Shown here one piece after another: positions 1 to 11,300 of a DNA stretch of 64,000 nucleotides (within the stretch, counting starts at the first letter, position 1; every line of letters starts with the position of its first letter). The notes under the pieces were generated by a model, which did not search any database, was not told where the DNA came from, and saw only the letters and a list, made by a program, of their open reading frames with translations. Position numbers and translations under genes: made by a program. The stretch is from Rhyzopertha dominica (Eukaryota > Arthropoda > Insecta > Coleoptera > Bostrichidae): NCBI GenBank assembly GCA_025024175.1, contig QCXZ01000064.1:24610286-24674285 (forward strand). Reading direction: 5' to 3'.

Positions 1-170
1 CACAGGCAGTTTAATGAAGGCGATCTAGTGTGGCTCTATAACCCACAAAAGAAGAACCTTATAGAGTAATAAAAAGGATTAACTTAGTAGTTACAGAATC
101 CAGCGCAACCCACAATCAAGCACGAAAATGGTACATGTGAATCGTTTAAGAGGGGCGTTTACCTAGAGCA
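1..170 (+). pseudogene. 3' end of a Ty3/gypsy-type pol (integrase C-terminus), broken
   Basis: Translation of the first bases gives a peptide with the F-x-x-GD-x-VWLYNP pattern that follows the integrase core in Ty3/gypsy retrotransposons. A downstream stretch in another frame resembles the usual Y-R-V-I-K-R-I motif. The reading frame is broken by a stop near base 67 and by a frame change, so the copy is dead. The rest of pol would lie upstream of the window. The family assignment rests on this short motif only. Confidence 0.55.
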
Positions 171-263
171 AATCGGGTCATTTTAAGCACCTACCGTTTT
201 ACATTTTACCGAGTTATTCGAAACTTTTTCGAAGTGAAATTTCGACAAGGCAATGACAAAAGA

Positions 264-421
264 TGTAGCTACAACGTAGAGTTCGAGTTTTTTCTGAATT
301 TGGTACGGTAATGTAAATATTTGTTGTTATATTTTGCTTAAAAATGCGTATTTTTGGCGAGTTATATCTCGAAAACTAAGGCACATAAACGAAAAATTCG
401 AACTCCACGTTGTAGCTACAT
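264..421. repeat. Small MITE-like inverted repeat
   Basis: A roughly 30-bp sequence starting TGTAGCTACAACGT at 264 returns as an imperfect inverted copy ending at 421, with about 100 bp of AT-rich sequence between. The arms differ at a few positions. This looks like a short non-autonomous terminal-inverted-repeat element inserted in the gypsy remnant. I could not define a target-site duplication. Confidence 0.5.
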
Positions 422-729
422 ATTTCTTTGTACACTACCAAAAACATGAGCACGATAAATAAGTAAAAACATTCAAAAAATCTAAAACCGCAAACCCTTT
501 CGCACGAGTCCGTCAAGAGAGCGGAATGCGAATGCCCATCCCCACCAGATCCGTCGCATGGTATCCAGAGAACAGTGAGGCTAAGATGCAAACCTGTCGG
601 GAATGATCGTGCGGTATACGATTTATTCCGATATGACCGGATTTCTAAGCTTTTATGTCTAAATACACGTGACAAGTTTAATGTTAAAAGCTCTTTCACA
701 TTAATTTACTGTCTGCCGAAGCAATGGGG

Positions 730-1562
730 AGGCGGAATGAAAATTATTATAAAAGTTCCTCCAAAAATCATAGTCGACATGCAGTTAGAATGAAATGTTA
801 TATAGTTCATATTTACAGAAATAAATGGGTTATTCCATATTTTGAATAACCTGGTATAATATCATAGTAAGTTACTAATATCATGCTTACTTTTTTATGC
901 ACACGCTACAGTCAGCAATTTTCCGAATATTAGTTTAGCCCGTCTGATCTTTGCGTAATTTCAACCTATCGGCTACCCTCTTACGTCCCATGTCCCGCTG
1001 GTAACATGGGTTGCATAGTTTACATTTTGCCCGATCGCTCCAAGTAAATGCCCCTCTTAAGTGAGTGAGAGATGCCGAGAAATAGAACTATGGAACTCAT
1101 CGAGACGATCGGTTCTAAGGAGAGCGTAATGTTGCCGACCGGCGCCATCTGTGTACCGGAGTTGCAGGCGTGTAGTTGCAGTATAGTCAGTATAGTAGGA
1201 CACTGCAAGTGATGATCCTAGCTACAAACAGATTGCAGGGAATATCGATACTCCAGAGAAATCAATCAAACCATCGCGAAAATTGAACATCTGGAGGGNA
1301 TCGGTTCTGGAATTTTCTATATATGGGGGTATAAACAGCCCGACGGAGCGAGCGCGGGCAGTTCTGAATTCGAATAGCGTTAAGTGAGTGGAAGGCTAAG
1401 TGAAGCAGTTATTTTAGAGCAAGTGTGTACAGTATAGTGATTTAGTAGTGTTAAAATAGTGTTGTAACTAGTTGTGTTGAGACTTGGTGTATTTGATACA
1501 AGTGTTTTAAAATAAAATAAGTTAGTCAGAAATCAGCTCTTCTCGAGCCCGAAGTCGTAACA
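730..1562 (+). mobile_element. Probable 3' LTR of the gypsy-type element
   Basis: The stretch has the layout of an LTR. A purine-rich tract lies at about 725-745. A TATA-like run (TCTATATATGGGGG) at about 1315-1330 is followed by a GC-rich leader, then an AATAAAATAA polyadenylation-type signal near 1510. It ends in CGTAACA at 1562, a typical ...ACA terminus. No second LTR is in the window, so the left boundary is only a guess from the purine tract. A solo LTR or an unrelated repeat remains possible. Confidence 0.4.
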
Positions 1563-1873
1563 ATATTTTTTTGTATTCGAAAATACTAAAGGTTAAAGAA
1601 TTTTGCTTGCTTCACAAAAAGAAAAGTTTGATACTCTAAATAAATAAGAAATTTACAGCATTTATGTTATTTTAATACAATATATTTGCCTATTAAAACA
1701 ACATACTTTGGATATTCAATCTATTATTATCTATGTGACCCTGGGAAAAACTAACAAAAATGTGCATTTATATTTTAATTTATTTGTCAGTGATACATCT
1801 TACAAAAATGGATAATGTAAAATACCAAACTACGAACAAGATATAAAAGAATTGTTGTCTTGTCAATTGTGTA
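1563..1873. other. AT-rich spacer, nothing recognised
   Basis: Low-complexity AT-rich sequence with no ORF or repeat that I can name. Confidence 0.4.
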
Positions 1874-2812
1874 CAGGGTGTCCTATTTTCGTTGTAATTG
1901 TAGGGTATTTTGGTAACTAATAATGCTAGTCATATGGTTGCCATATTACTGTAGTAGTTTTTTGTTTAGTTGAGCTGTACCTTTGCCATTTTTGTATCGT
2001 CTTGTAAAAAATGTCTACAGTTTTTTTTTGTATCTAGACACTGATCTCTAAATAACTGGATGTCGCTTAGATACCTAAATACATGTAAATTATTTGTGAT
2101 AGATTTTAGCCACTTAGCGCCTAGCCGCTGGTCCTTGTACTAAAATTTTGACAAAGGCTCGCTTCTGCCATAAATATGACGTTAATGATTGACGGTTAAA
2201 ATCGTGAACCTTTATAGTCCGCATTAACATTATACATTATACACCTTTCTCAGTAAGTAGCAAAGCACGTGGTATTGGTTTTTGTTACTGAATGGCATAT
2301 TCGGCACCCATAGCGATTATATAACTTAAGTATGGTGCATTGCGAATTTTGTAAAAAAAGATCTACTACATCGAAGCACCTCTTATTCCACTTGTAAGTG
2401 TTTCTTATCTTTATAGTAATTGTGTGCAGTCAATACAACTCATCACCTGTCTACAGATTTCCAAAAGATGATCGTTGTAGTGTTTGAGTAAGAAATATGT
2501 GCCGTACAAATTGGATATTACGTTTACTCATAACCATATAGTTAAGGATCTAACCTAAAATTTGGACGCGCCGTTAAATTGATAGTACGAGTACCAGCGG
2601 CATGGTGGCGCACGAGTTTCTACTTATCACAGTTTTAAATGACTTACGCGACATCCAGTTATTTAGAGATCAGTGTATCTAGATGCCCAAGCGAGATATT
2701 GAGAGTTGAAGAAATGTTACATTATAAAAGTTGGCTATAGCCTTAAAACAAAAGATGATACATTAATAGGTACTGAGATGCCCTACAATTACAACGAAAA
2801 TGGGACACCCAG
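1874..2812. mobile_element. MITE with CAGGGTGTCC-type termini, interrupted by a hAT MITE
   Basis: The left end begins CAGGGTGTCCTATTTTCGTT directly after TA. The right end is the inverted copy ending GGGACACCCAG before TA, and the arms match for about 40 bp. The TA flanks suggest a Tc1/mariner-type target duplication. The interval is 939 bp; removing the inserted element at 2039-2675 and its 8-bp duplication leaves about 294 bp, a normal MITE size. There is no coding sequence. Confidence 0.75.
2039..2675. mobile_element. hAT-type MITE, copy 1 (nested)
   Basis: The ends are inverted repeats of 28 bp starting CACTGATCTCTAAATAACTG, identical on both sides. The element is flanked by the perfect 8-bp direct repeat TATCTAGA (2031-2038 and 2676-2683). 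An 8-bp duplication with a CA(C/G)TG-type terminus is diagnostic of the hAT superfamily. It carries no transposase ORF, so it is non-autonomous. A shorter relative lies at 39395-39796. Confidence 0.85.
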
Positions 2813-3740
2813 TACAATGGCGAAATATTTTAGCAAGATGCAAATTACAGTAATGTAATATATGTACTTATGTGCAATATTTTGCTGCATATTTTTCAGC
2901 TTAAATAGATTGTCATACTGTATTCGAATTTTGGCTGCCATTTTTCTGTTATAATATTAATTATGTGCATAACAACAAAAAGCTGTTTGTAATAAATTGT
3001 ACAATAAAATAAAGATTTCTCGCTTATCACAACAATTACATGATTATTTTGAAGAATCATGTAAAATAAAATTATATCAAAATGAAATATAATGCTGCAG
3101 CATTCTTATTTATCAAAATACCAGTAGCAAACAGTAATTTTTGTAAAAGAAAAAAGTTTTTTTAATAGGTCATTACAAACTATGGTTTCCATTCAAAAAA
3201 GGCAACTTTGACCAATCAAAAACTAACTCTTTAAAACATTTGAACATGTGCCTATATTTTACTTTAAAAAATTTGTGACTGACCATAATAATCTCTCTGA
3301 GAGAATTAAAATCATAGCTGCTACAGATGGCAACAGAAATGAGCAATTTTTTAGGTTTGGCTTACCTATAAGTGACTAAAACACTAATAGATTTTAGTTA
3401 TCTCGATTACTCAAAAAGGTGCCTAACGTCTGCAAATGCCTCATCTCAATAAGACCAACCACAAGTAGATGGACATTGAAAATGAGACACCCCGTACACT
3501 AAAAAAAAAACAAATAAGTGCTTCACTAATCTTTTTAGTATGTAGAGGTTTATTAAATACTAAGTCAGCAAAATACTTCTGTTTTTATTATTTTCTCCAT
3601 TTCCCTGTTCTATTAAATAGCTACTCATCAAATGCAAAGAACTTTGCCAAAGATCAACCAGAAATTTACAAATTAATAGCACAAAAACAATGAAAGATAT
3701 ATATTGATGAAAACAATACAAATTTCAAAACACACAACAG
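2813..3740. other. Intergenic AT-rich sequence downstream of EXOSC5
   Basis: No gene is supported. Near 3468-3496 there is a GAGACACCCCGTAC end resembling the terminus of the CAGGGTGTC MITE family; no partner end was found, so it is at most a fragment. An AATAAA-type signal on the minus strand near 3582-3592 could serve EXOSC5. Confidence 0.4.
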
Positions 3741-4526
3741 CTAAGGTGCAGTTGCTCTCACACTAGTCCTGAAAAATTCAAACACCTGTTCACTGTTTTC
3801 TCTACACAGCGTTAATGCCTGCTGATACCCTTCGACACTAAATGAACCACTCGTATGTGATGCCAGCACATTCTTTTCTATGCTATCAAAAGCAAAGAGA
3901 AAGATAGCCTTTGGTTCCCCTGCTGTTATCGGCAGGCTGTTCAAATGCATAACCCCATTTTGGTCCAAAGCACAGCTGATAGCACACACCATGTATTTCA
4001 AGTCGATGTTAGCTTCCAAAAGTGCTAAGCTAGCGGCATTTATAGCACATGCTAAGATCTACAATAATAAGTGATTGAATAAAGTGAAATCATAAAGAGG
4101 TTATGAAATAATAATAATTATATGATACAATTAATGTCCTAAAATTTTATTACCTCTCCAGCACTTTGCATTTCCTGTATTACAATCACTACGGATGTCC
4201 TAGGATATAAAGCGGTTACCAGTGCCGTTTCACAAATGTTGCCTATAATCGATTCATATAATCTATCACCCACACTAGGTTGTCCCGCTTTAGGCCTATA
4301 ATAAGCTTCCACAGTAGCTTTATCTATTCGCAGTTTCTGCATTCTGGCTTCTATAGGACCATATACACCAGCTATGACTGCAGTAGCTCCTAAAAGAGTA
4401 AGTTTTAGTCATGACTTCAAATTATTTAAAGTTATAATACCTACCATGACATAATAATACGGAGCCATCTGGCCTGCTTAAAACGCCTAGCTTGCAACTA
4501 AGTTTGTTTTCACTTGTACTTGCCAT
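3741..4526 (-). CDS. EXOSC5: Exosome complex component Rrp46 (EXOSC5)
   Basis: This is a core-ring subunit of the RNA exosome, which degrades and processes RNA 3'-to-5' in nucleus and cytoplasm. Minus-strand exons: 4445-4526, 4154-4389 and 3741-4058, joining in phase to 211 aa (human about 235). Exon 1 gives a start MASTSENKLSCKLGVLSRPD and then LLCHG. Exon 2 continues with GATAVIAGVYGP and the RNase PH-fold block YRPKAGQPSVGDRLYE...PRTSVVIVIQEMQSAGE. Exon 3 has ACAINAASLAL and the C-terminal half of the RNase PH fold. This order and spacing is that of EXOSC5, not of the other RNase PH-like subunits. All introns are GT-AG. In animals this subunit is catalytically inactive, so the role is structural. 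The start is the only Met before the conserved block. Confidence 0.9.
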
Positions 4527-6240
4527 TTCTCTAAATAGTCAACAGCCTAAAACGACATTCATTTAAATCATATTCTAATTGGCTATTGCAACTGTTTAAT
4601 AATAATTATGGAAAACTCAAATTAAATTGTAAAGAAGCAGTCATAGCTCCCATAACCTTAACAAAATAAATTTGTAACTTTAGGTTAATATAATTTTTCA
4701 ACCAAAATGTGAAATCTTGCGCCATCTGACGATGCGACATGAAAACGAGAAGTCTGCAAATTGCGAAGCAATCTATAAGGATCCTGGCTCAGGCGTGTTT
4801 TTGGTGCTAGTTTACTACCACTTCTTAGATTTTTTTTTCAGAAATAGGGAAAAAGAGAATTTACTTAATCCTCTAGAGATTTTTACTACCAAATTAACGA
4901 TCTTTGCCTTCTATTATGCTACAAAAATTGCCTGTTTAATAGAGGTTCTAAGTCTCACCGGTAGATGTCGGTAACTTACAAGTATAAGATTTTTACTTTT
5001 TCCTCTTTTTTATCATCTTATTCAGAAGGAAACTCAGCAATAGGAGGCCATAACAGGGGAATATATAATATAAACCAGAGATAATCCTATATAAACTTTC
5101 AATATTATGCTCTTAACAGTTACAACACAGATAAGAATTAGTGCTCAATTGTTAAAAAACTGCTGCAAATTGAATCAATACTTCTATATCCAATTGTCAA
5201 AATGACATTTACGCTTTTATTTGAGCATTTTTTCTCTCTACACATTTTTTTCTAAGACAAACGGTTCTCATGATATTAGCAAAAATACATAAACTTTTAA
5301 AGTCGGATTTTTCCAAATAACTCCAAAATTATTAACTTAACAAAAAAAATGCAAGAACACTTTCCGATCATAAATTTGATTTTCTATATAACACTAAAAT
5401 TTTAAAAAAGTCGTATTGGCAGGGTCTAAATTACGTTTTTTGGAAATATTTTGAAACTCGCAACATTTTGGATAAATTTCTAAGACACTTATTATGAGAA
5501 ATTTTATTTCCTATCTGATTGTATTTTATTTTTTGAATATATTAAATATTTTCGGAGATATTTAGGAAACTCCGTTTTCTTTAAGTGACGCTTTTTTGCT
5601 TCGGCTGCACCGAAAATTTATAAGGACGGATAATATACTCACAGTTATACTACTAAAAAATAATAAAAATTTGCAAAAAGGGTAGTTACCGCCCAATTTC
5701 ACCCCTTCCCGACACCCTACTTCCCCCAAAAACAATAAGTCCCTTTGGATAGTTGAGATTTATATGTATGCCAAATTTCAAGTTCATGTGTTTTAATAAG
5801 TCTTTCAAAAATTATCGCGTCGACAAACAAAGCCACAAACACACCAACAAGAAATTTTTTTGCTCATATTGTTTTTTTATGTTTTCAATTGAGCAAATAA
5901 AAATTTTCATTTTGAATTTTTTTTTCGCGATACAGTATTTCCCATCCGTTGGATGTGGAAGTAATTAAGTACTGTTTCACAAGTATCATTTACCTTTTTA
6001 ATTGCTTTTGAGCTTATCAGAGTTTGAGTTTTGCTAAATTCGTTGTTTTAACAATCGATTTGGACAAATTTAAGGTCGCTTAGAGCAAATAAATAAATGT
6101 GCGGTAGTACATAGCTTCTTAATTGTTATATTATGATTAGCATTGTTATTATAGGGTAATTTTATACTCATGACGACAAACTATAAATGGTNGGCACTTG
6201 GGANTTGTAGTTTTATAACTTGAAATTGAAATATGGGGTT
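4527..6240. other. Intergenic region upstream of EXOSC5
   Basis: No gene is supported. Short ORFs here are AT-rich and show no family resemblance. The block 5590-5740, with a run of CACCCC/CCCAAA motifs, looks like part of a dispersed repeat, but no boundary could be set. Confidence 0.35.
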
Positions 6241-6280
6241 GCGTGTCGTTGGAGCAACACGACGATGGAGCGACACATAC

Positions 6281-7778
6281 AAGTGCGACGATGAATCGAC
6301 ACGTCCGTTGCACACGATACAATCAGCTTTATAATATTTTGATGGAAAGTTGTAGCTGACTATACCGTTCTGCTGGTTGCCTAGCCGTAGGGTTATTGGT
6401 TGCCTAGCCGTAGGGTTATTTTTACTTCTTCAGTTTATGATAAATTGCTTCATTTCACATAATTAAGTAAATATCTATTCTATATTTAACTGCAGCAAAT
6501 GATTCATAATATAGAGAATAGGATATACATGTTGATCATAGTTAGGCCAGTACCTATTCAGCGAGCCCGTTCCGTTGAGTTGTTCTTGAACTGTAAGTCT
6601 GGCAGACATATAGGTGGACCGGATAGTAGCATCTTTGGAAAATGTGCTAAAAAATAATGCATTCGATGAATTAATAATTAAGTTAAGAGAAATAACAATA
6701 TAGTCAGAGACAGTGTGTAGAAAAACACTGATTCTTTAAATGGAAAATTCCGAAAGAAATTAAAACAAAGGAAATGCCTATTGTGACGGTTTGCGTTAGT
6801 ATTTTCTATTAGCATATTTTCAACAAAAATCAAGGTCCCAAAACCGTCCTCACTTTGGAGCCACTACTCAATGCTGAGTATAATGTTATCGAAGAATAGG
6901 AACGTTAATATTAGCAGGTTTAATAATCTCATTGATTTTTTGGAAAAGATAATCCGAAGGCTATAAAGCAAAAAATCCTAAGTGTTAAACAAAGACGAAA
7001 TTGCAAATTTTTTAACAATAGCAGATGATGAAAATTGCTGAATGATTATTCATATGATTATCATATTGTTATACCTTCGACGAAAAAAACAAATCGTCCT
7101 CGAGAATTTTTGAACACTTGTGGAACTGAACTTGGTCGACATTATACAGAAATATATGTGTCTAAGAGCCCACTTGAAACTGACCATCGAAGAATTTTTT
7201 TTGCGTACAGAAAAGGGCAATGTATCATACAACCCGTAGGGATCAATCCGTTTGGAACCACCCGAATGCCGAACAAATAGTTGCTGGCAATACCACAATA
7301 ATGAACAACGCAATTTAATACAAATTTTGATTTAACATTAATCTGTCAAATTACTTTTCGCACTAGTGGTTAATGGTAATAATATTAAGACAGAAATTCT
7401 TATCTATTTTGTGTCCTGCTAGATTCTACAACATTTGTATACATAATTTTCATTAGTAACAACTATAATAGGTATATACACACTCTTGCACTAAAGTAGT
7501 GCTGTAAAACTGGGCTGGCAGATAATTACGACTTGCATTGCACGCATAATAATAATGTTTGGAACAGTTTTTGTTTCTCGAATTATTATATGATGAGAAA
7601 CACAGTTATCGCCTGTCTTTGTTGTTTTAGTTTTGTTAGAAATTATTAGTATTTAAAATTTTCGAACCCGTAGCTTATGCAACCAGTTGGGCGTACAGTC
7701 TTGAACAGAACTTTCAGCACACAAACAGCTTTTATGTGGAGTGGTGTATAACCGACGTGTCGGTCCATCGTCGCGCTT
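6281..7778. mobile_element. Possible transposon bounded by short inverted repeats
   Basis: A 29-bp sequence at 6281-6309 (AAGTGCGACGATGAATCGAC...) is repeated in inverse orientation at 7750-7778 with about four mismatches. Just before the left arm, at 6259-6275, there is a partial tandem copy of the same unit. Between the arms lies a tyrosine-recombinase-like fragment. A 23-bp tandem duplication (GGTTGCCTAGCCGTAGGG...) sits at 6374-6419. No target duplication was identified, so the true element ends are uncertain. Confidence 0.4.
7035..7280 (+). pseudogene. Tyrosine recombinase (Crypton-like) fragment
   Basis: The peptide contains IPSTKKTNRPREF, then IYVSKSPLETDHRRIFFAYR and KGQC..QPVGINPFGTTRMP. 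This resembles the middle of transposon-encoded tyrosine recombinases found in insects, where an IP-x-TKT strand is followed by an (F)F-x-Y-(K/R)-x-GRC-x-x-Q-x-VGI-x-x-FG segment before the H-x-x-R box. The H-x-x-R box and catalytic Tyr are missing: the frame stops right after MPNK. Upstream, a frame-shifted stretch (6985-7040) also reads like family sequence (FLTIADDEN). The gene is a relic. Family recognition is from motif memory and needs a profile search. Confidence 0.45.
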
Positions 7779-7793
7779 CGAAATAGGTTTACC

Positions 7794-7822
7794 CTACAGT
7801 CACTAATATATAGTGACTGTAG
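7794..7822. repeat. Perfect short palindrome
   Basis: CTACAGTCACTA (7794-7805) and its exact inverse complement (7811-7822) are separated by 5 bp. Direct copies of GTTTACCCT flank the structure. It may be the end of the adjoining element or a small insertion; nothing indicates transcription. Confidence 0.55.
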
Positions 7823-8353
7823 TTTACCCTTGACATGGGCGTCACCTGTCGGCGATCCGTAAAAGCTTGAATTCGCCAGCCAAAAAAGGTACGCTAGTGA
7901 ATCATTTGTTTGGCATCCTTAGTGGTTATTCGTAGTTCCTATGCAGTTAGTATATATTATTATATATCATGTAATAACTGGTTCCAATGTATATAATATT
8001 TAAACATAAAAATCTGCTAAACTTACTGAATTAATCAAATAGGAATTTCTACTACAAAAGTTACATGTTATGTAATAAATTATTAGTTTTAATCAGTTTT
8101 ATATTAATTTTTTTAATTCAAAAATTTTTTAAAAGTTTAATTTATTTATTGTTTTTTCTTTTCTTTGACTGCAGCTGAAAATTTCCAGAACTAACAGAAA
8201 ACTTTAATAAAAAGACATCAGGGCAAATAACCACCATTATAGAATATAGCTTTTATTAGTAAACATATTACAACTTTTTTTAATAGAAAGCACACATAAT
8301 TTATTAATGACGTGAGTTACCCAAATGGTGGTGTTGGCAATGAAGATGAACTA
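7823..8353. other. YIF1 3' flank
   Basis: AT-rich sequence without genes. On the minus strand an AATAAA (8305-8300) lies about 50 bp past the YIF1 stop and is the likely polyadenylation signal. Confidence 0.45.
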
Positions 8354-11300
8354 TTAAATTGAACCTGCAACTGGTGCTGGTCCTACCAAATGAAATGACA
8401 ACCACCAAGAAAGCAATGGCTGCATCACAGCCACAAATAACAAGAAATAAAGCCTTCGTTTATGACCAGAGGCTGGCACATCACCATAGTAACTCGTTTG
8501 GTTGGGCTCTTGCATAGTTTGTATCTTCAATGCCCTAACCAAATAAAAAGCGAGTGCAAGAGAACAATATACGAGAGCAGCATAATATGCCACCTTTCCA
8601 CCCAGCAGGCTCAAGAGTATGCTGGTGATTATTCCTACAAACTTGTATCCACCATATGCTAAAATATCTAATGTTCTTAAACTGGTTTGTATATTTGAAA
8701 TGTAGAGGCAACTGCTGTACAAAGCAAGTTCTACAATACACCATGCCAAAGCGGAAGACGCTAGAATTCCTATTTGTTCGGGACTGAAGCGTTGCTGTGT
8801 GCCTAACACTATCCCCGCTACTAATACATATGTTATATAACCCATCATAGGTATATACAAATCGGGAGCATTTATTTCAAAACGTGGTTGTATTGGGCTG
8901 TCTTGNTCATATTTAATTGACCAGTCCTAAAAATAAAAGAAACAGTTATACATGGAATCTTAATTCGGCAAAGTATTGTTAAACACTTGTCCATGGATTA
9001 TTCGGTAATGATTTAGCGTATTTATGAATAATATTTTTTTTCCAGAGTAGTTCATTTAACTGAATAGTTAGGTGAGAAACATTAATAAACATGGTCTATG
9101 CAAAACAGCGAACAAAAATTTTCAGATAGAGTACTCAAGTAGAACTGTTAAACAATCCGTAACCTACAAATTATTCTAAAACTGACGAAGTTTAGACATT
9201 TTACAAAGTATAGAATATACACATGCATTCAAATGCAATCCAAAGAATAGTCGATTTATGTAAAAATATATTTATTTGTAGGAAAAACCATTTTGTGATA
9301 TATGCACTTATTAAACGTGAGCATTTTGTTCCCTTGCTGTCCTAATAATTGTTTTGGATAAACAAATTAATGTTCAAACCTTTAGAAAGCATTTCAATCA
9401 TCACTATCTAATTAATATGCAACTAAGCCAGCATAGTTATTTGCAACATTCTAAATAATGTGCAAAAATGTTAATATAATCTACTGGTTAATAAATTATA
9501 ACAGAAATTTGTCTTAGTCATGAAAATGTGTGTTAGTCTAGGATCTAATTTTCCATGCTAAATACAAGTCAACAGTTAATCATTCCAATGTAATCTATGA
9601 GATTTTGTGTTGTTGTCTGACAGCATTGTCCAGACACCATAGATTGGGACATACATTTAATTTCGATAATGTATAAATCTGGGTTACAGAACCCATTCTT
9701 AAAAAATATTTGAACAAAAGGGAAACAAATTCTGTCAATAACCAAACTAGCATTAAGGCTTGACCATCCTTTATTCAAATTTGATAAAACAATTGCCGAC
9801 ATTGTGCACTGTACACCACTTTCTATACGATTTGAGAAAAATTTAATAAAAATTGAATGGTAGGAACACATCGCCTTTGATGGGATAATTTGGATTTATT
9901 TCATATCATGCATTTTAAGAATCTATGGAGTTTGTTGCTCAGAATGGTTAATTTTTTGACTTATAAAGTTCTAAACTTGGTATATAATGAAAGGTTCTTT
10001 TTCCTACACGAGACGCATTTTGTTTTTGTAACAACTTTTAAAATTATATTAGTTCTGATTTCTTAATGTGTCTTTGAATATAGTAATTCACTCATTATAG
10101 ATGTCTTTTTTATACTACCACTTTTATTGTAACTTTTTAATGAATATGTTGAATGGTAAAAGTTGTGTTTGTATTGAAGCCTGAAGAAGTGTGCAATAAA
10201 AGCACAGTGAAGGGCCAACACTTTTGTTTTGATTCATCAATTCCTATTACCAAAGAGTATTTTATATAAATTAAATGGTTTACACTGTGTAAATTTGCCT
10301 GCCATTGGAGCAATGTTCATGCAAAAAGTTGTAGAATTTAAGTACAATATTAGTCAAGTCTTTTAAATTCAGCTACACCATAACTTTATAAAAGTAATTG
10401 ACAAAGCTAAAAGTTTAAAAATGAAATACACCTGTAATGGCAGCACAAGAATTTTTACACAATTCCCTCAGATAAGACCTGAACATTATAAAAGAAATGC
10501 ATGTCTATGCTGTGCTGTCTACACCTCAACGAACTGCAGATAGATCTATTTCACTGTCATTACAGTTCAACAGTGCAGTTTAGGTCTAGTGTAGACAGCA
10601 TGGCATAGAACTGGTTTTGCTTATATACCAAAGCAGTGGTATGATGAAAGTAAGAATTTAGGATGGCAATGCCATCTGTCAGCATTACACTGACATAATG
10701 ACAAAGCTAGGTGGCTTTGTCATTATGTTAGTGTAATGCTGACAGATGGCATTGCCATCCTAAATTCTTATTATAAAAGAAAATTTACAACATAGTGTAT
10801 TAATTTGCGAGCAGACAATGAGTACAAGGTCCTTGTCACAGGAATGTGAAAAAATTGAATCAAATCTTGTTTGCAACTAGCCTAAAACATATCAAGTTAG
10901 TTTCTCTAGAAATGTATTTCATCTCAACCAATATAGCTTAATAAACAAGATAGTACTTGAAATGATTTAAAGGCAGATTACAATCAGCAAGGGCGGAACA
11001 AATCATTATGTAAATATTCTTCAGGTGTTGCATAACTAAACTTTGTATATATGTAATTAGACAAATGTACCCAGTTTTCTACAATAATCTTTTAATTTTG
11101 TGTAGTTTAACAACATGTTGCGTACAAATTTTAATAACTATATTACGAGGCATGTTTTTTAAGTAAGTACCGTTTTGCGATTCTGCCGCCGCAGCGCTAC
11201 GGTCGGCGTTCCGCGCATGCGCGCTGGTTACCTACATCTCTTGTCTATGCACTGACGCCATTACAGTTTGATTCTTCATTGTATACGTTGTTTACTGAGT

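Noticed and set aside
9569..10240. Possible Penelope-type remnant with the 100-codon minus-strand ORF in YIF1 intron 3
   Set aside because: A stretch near 10180 (CCTGAAGAAGTGTGCAATAA) faintly recalls such ends, but no RT or GIY-YIG motif could be read.
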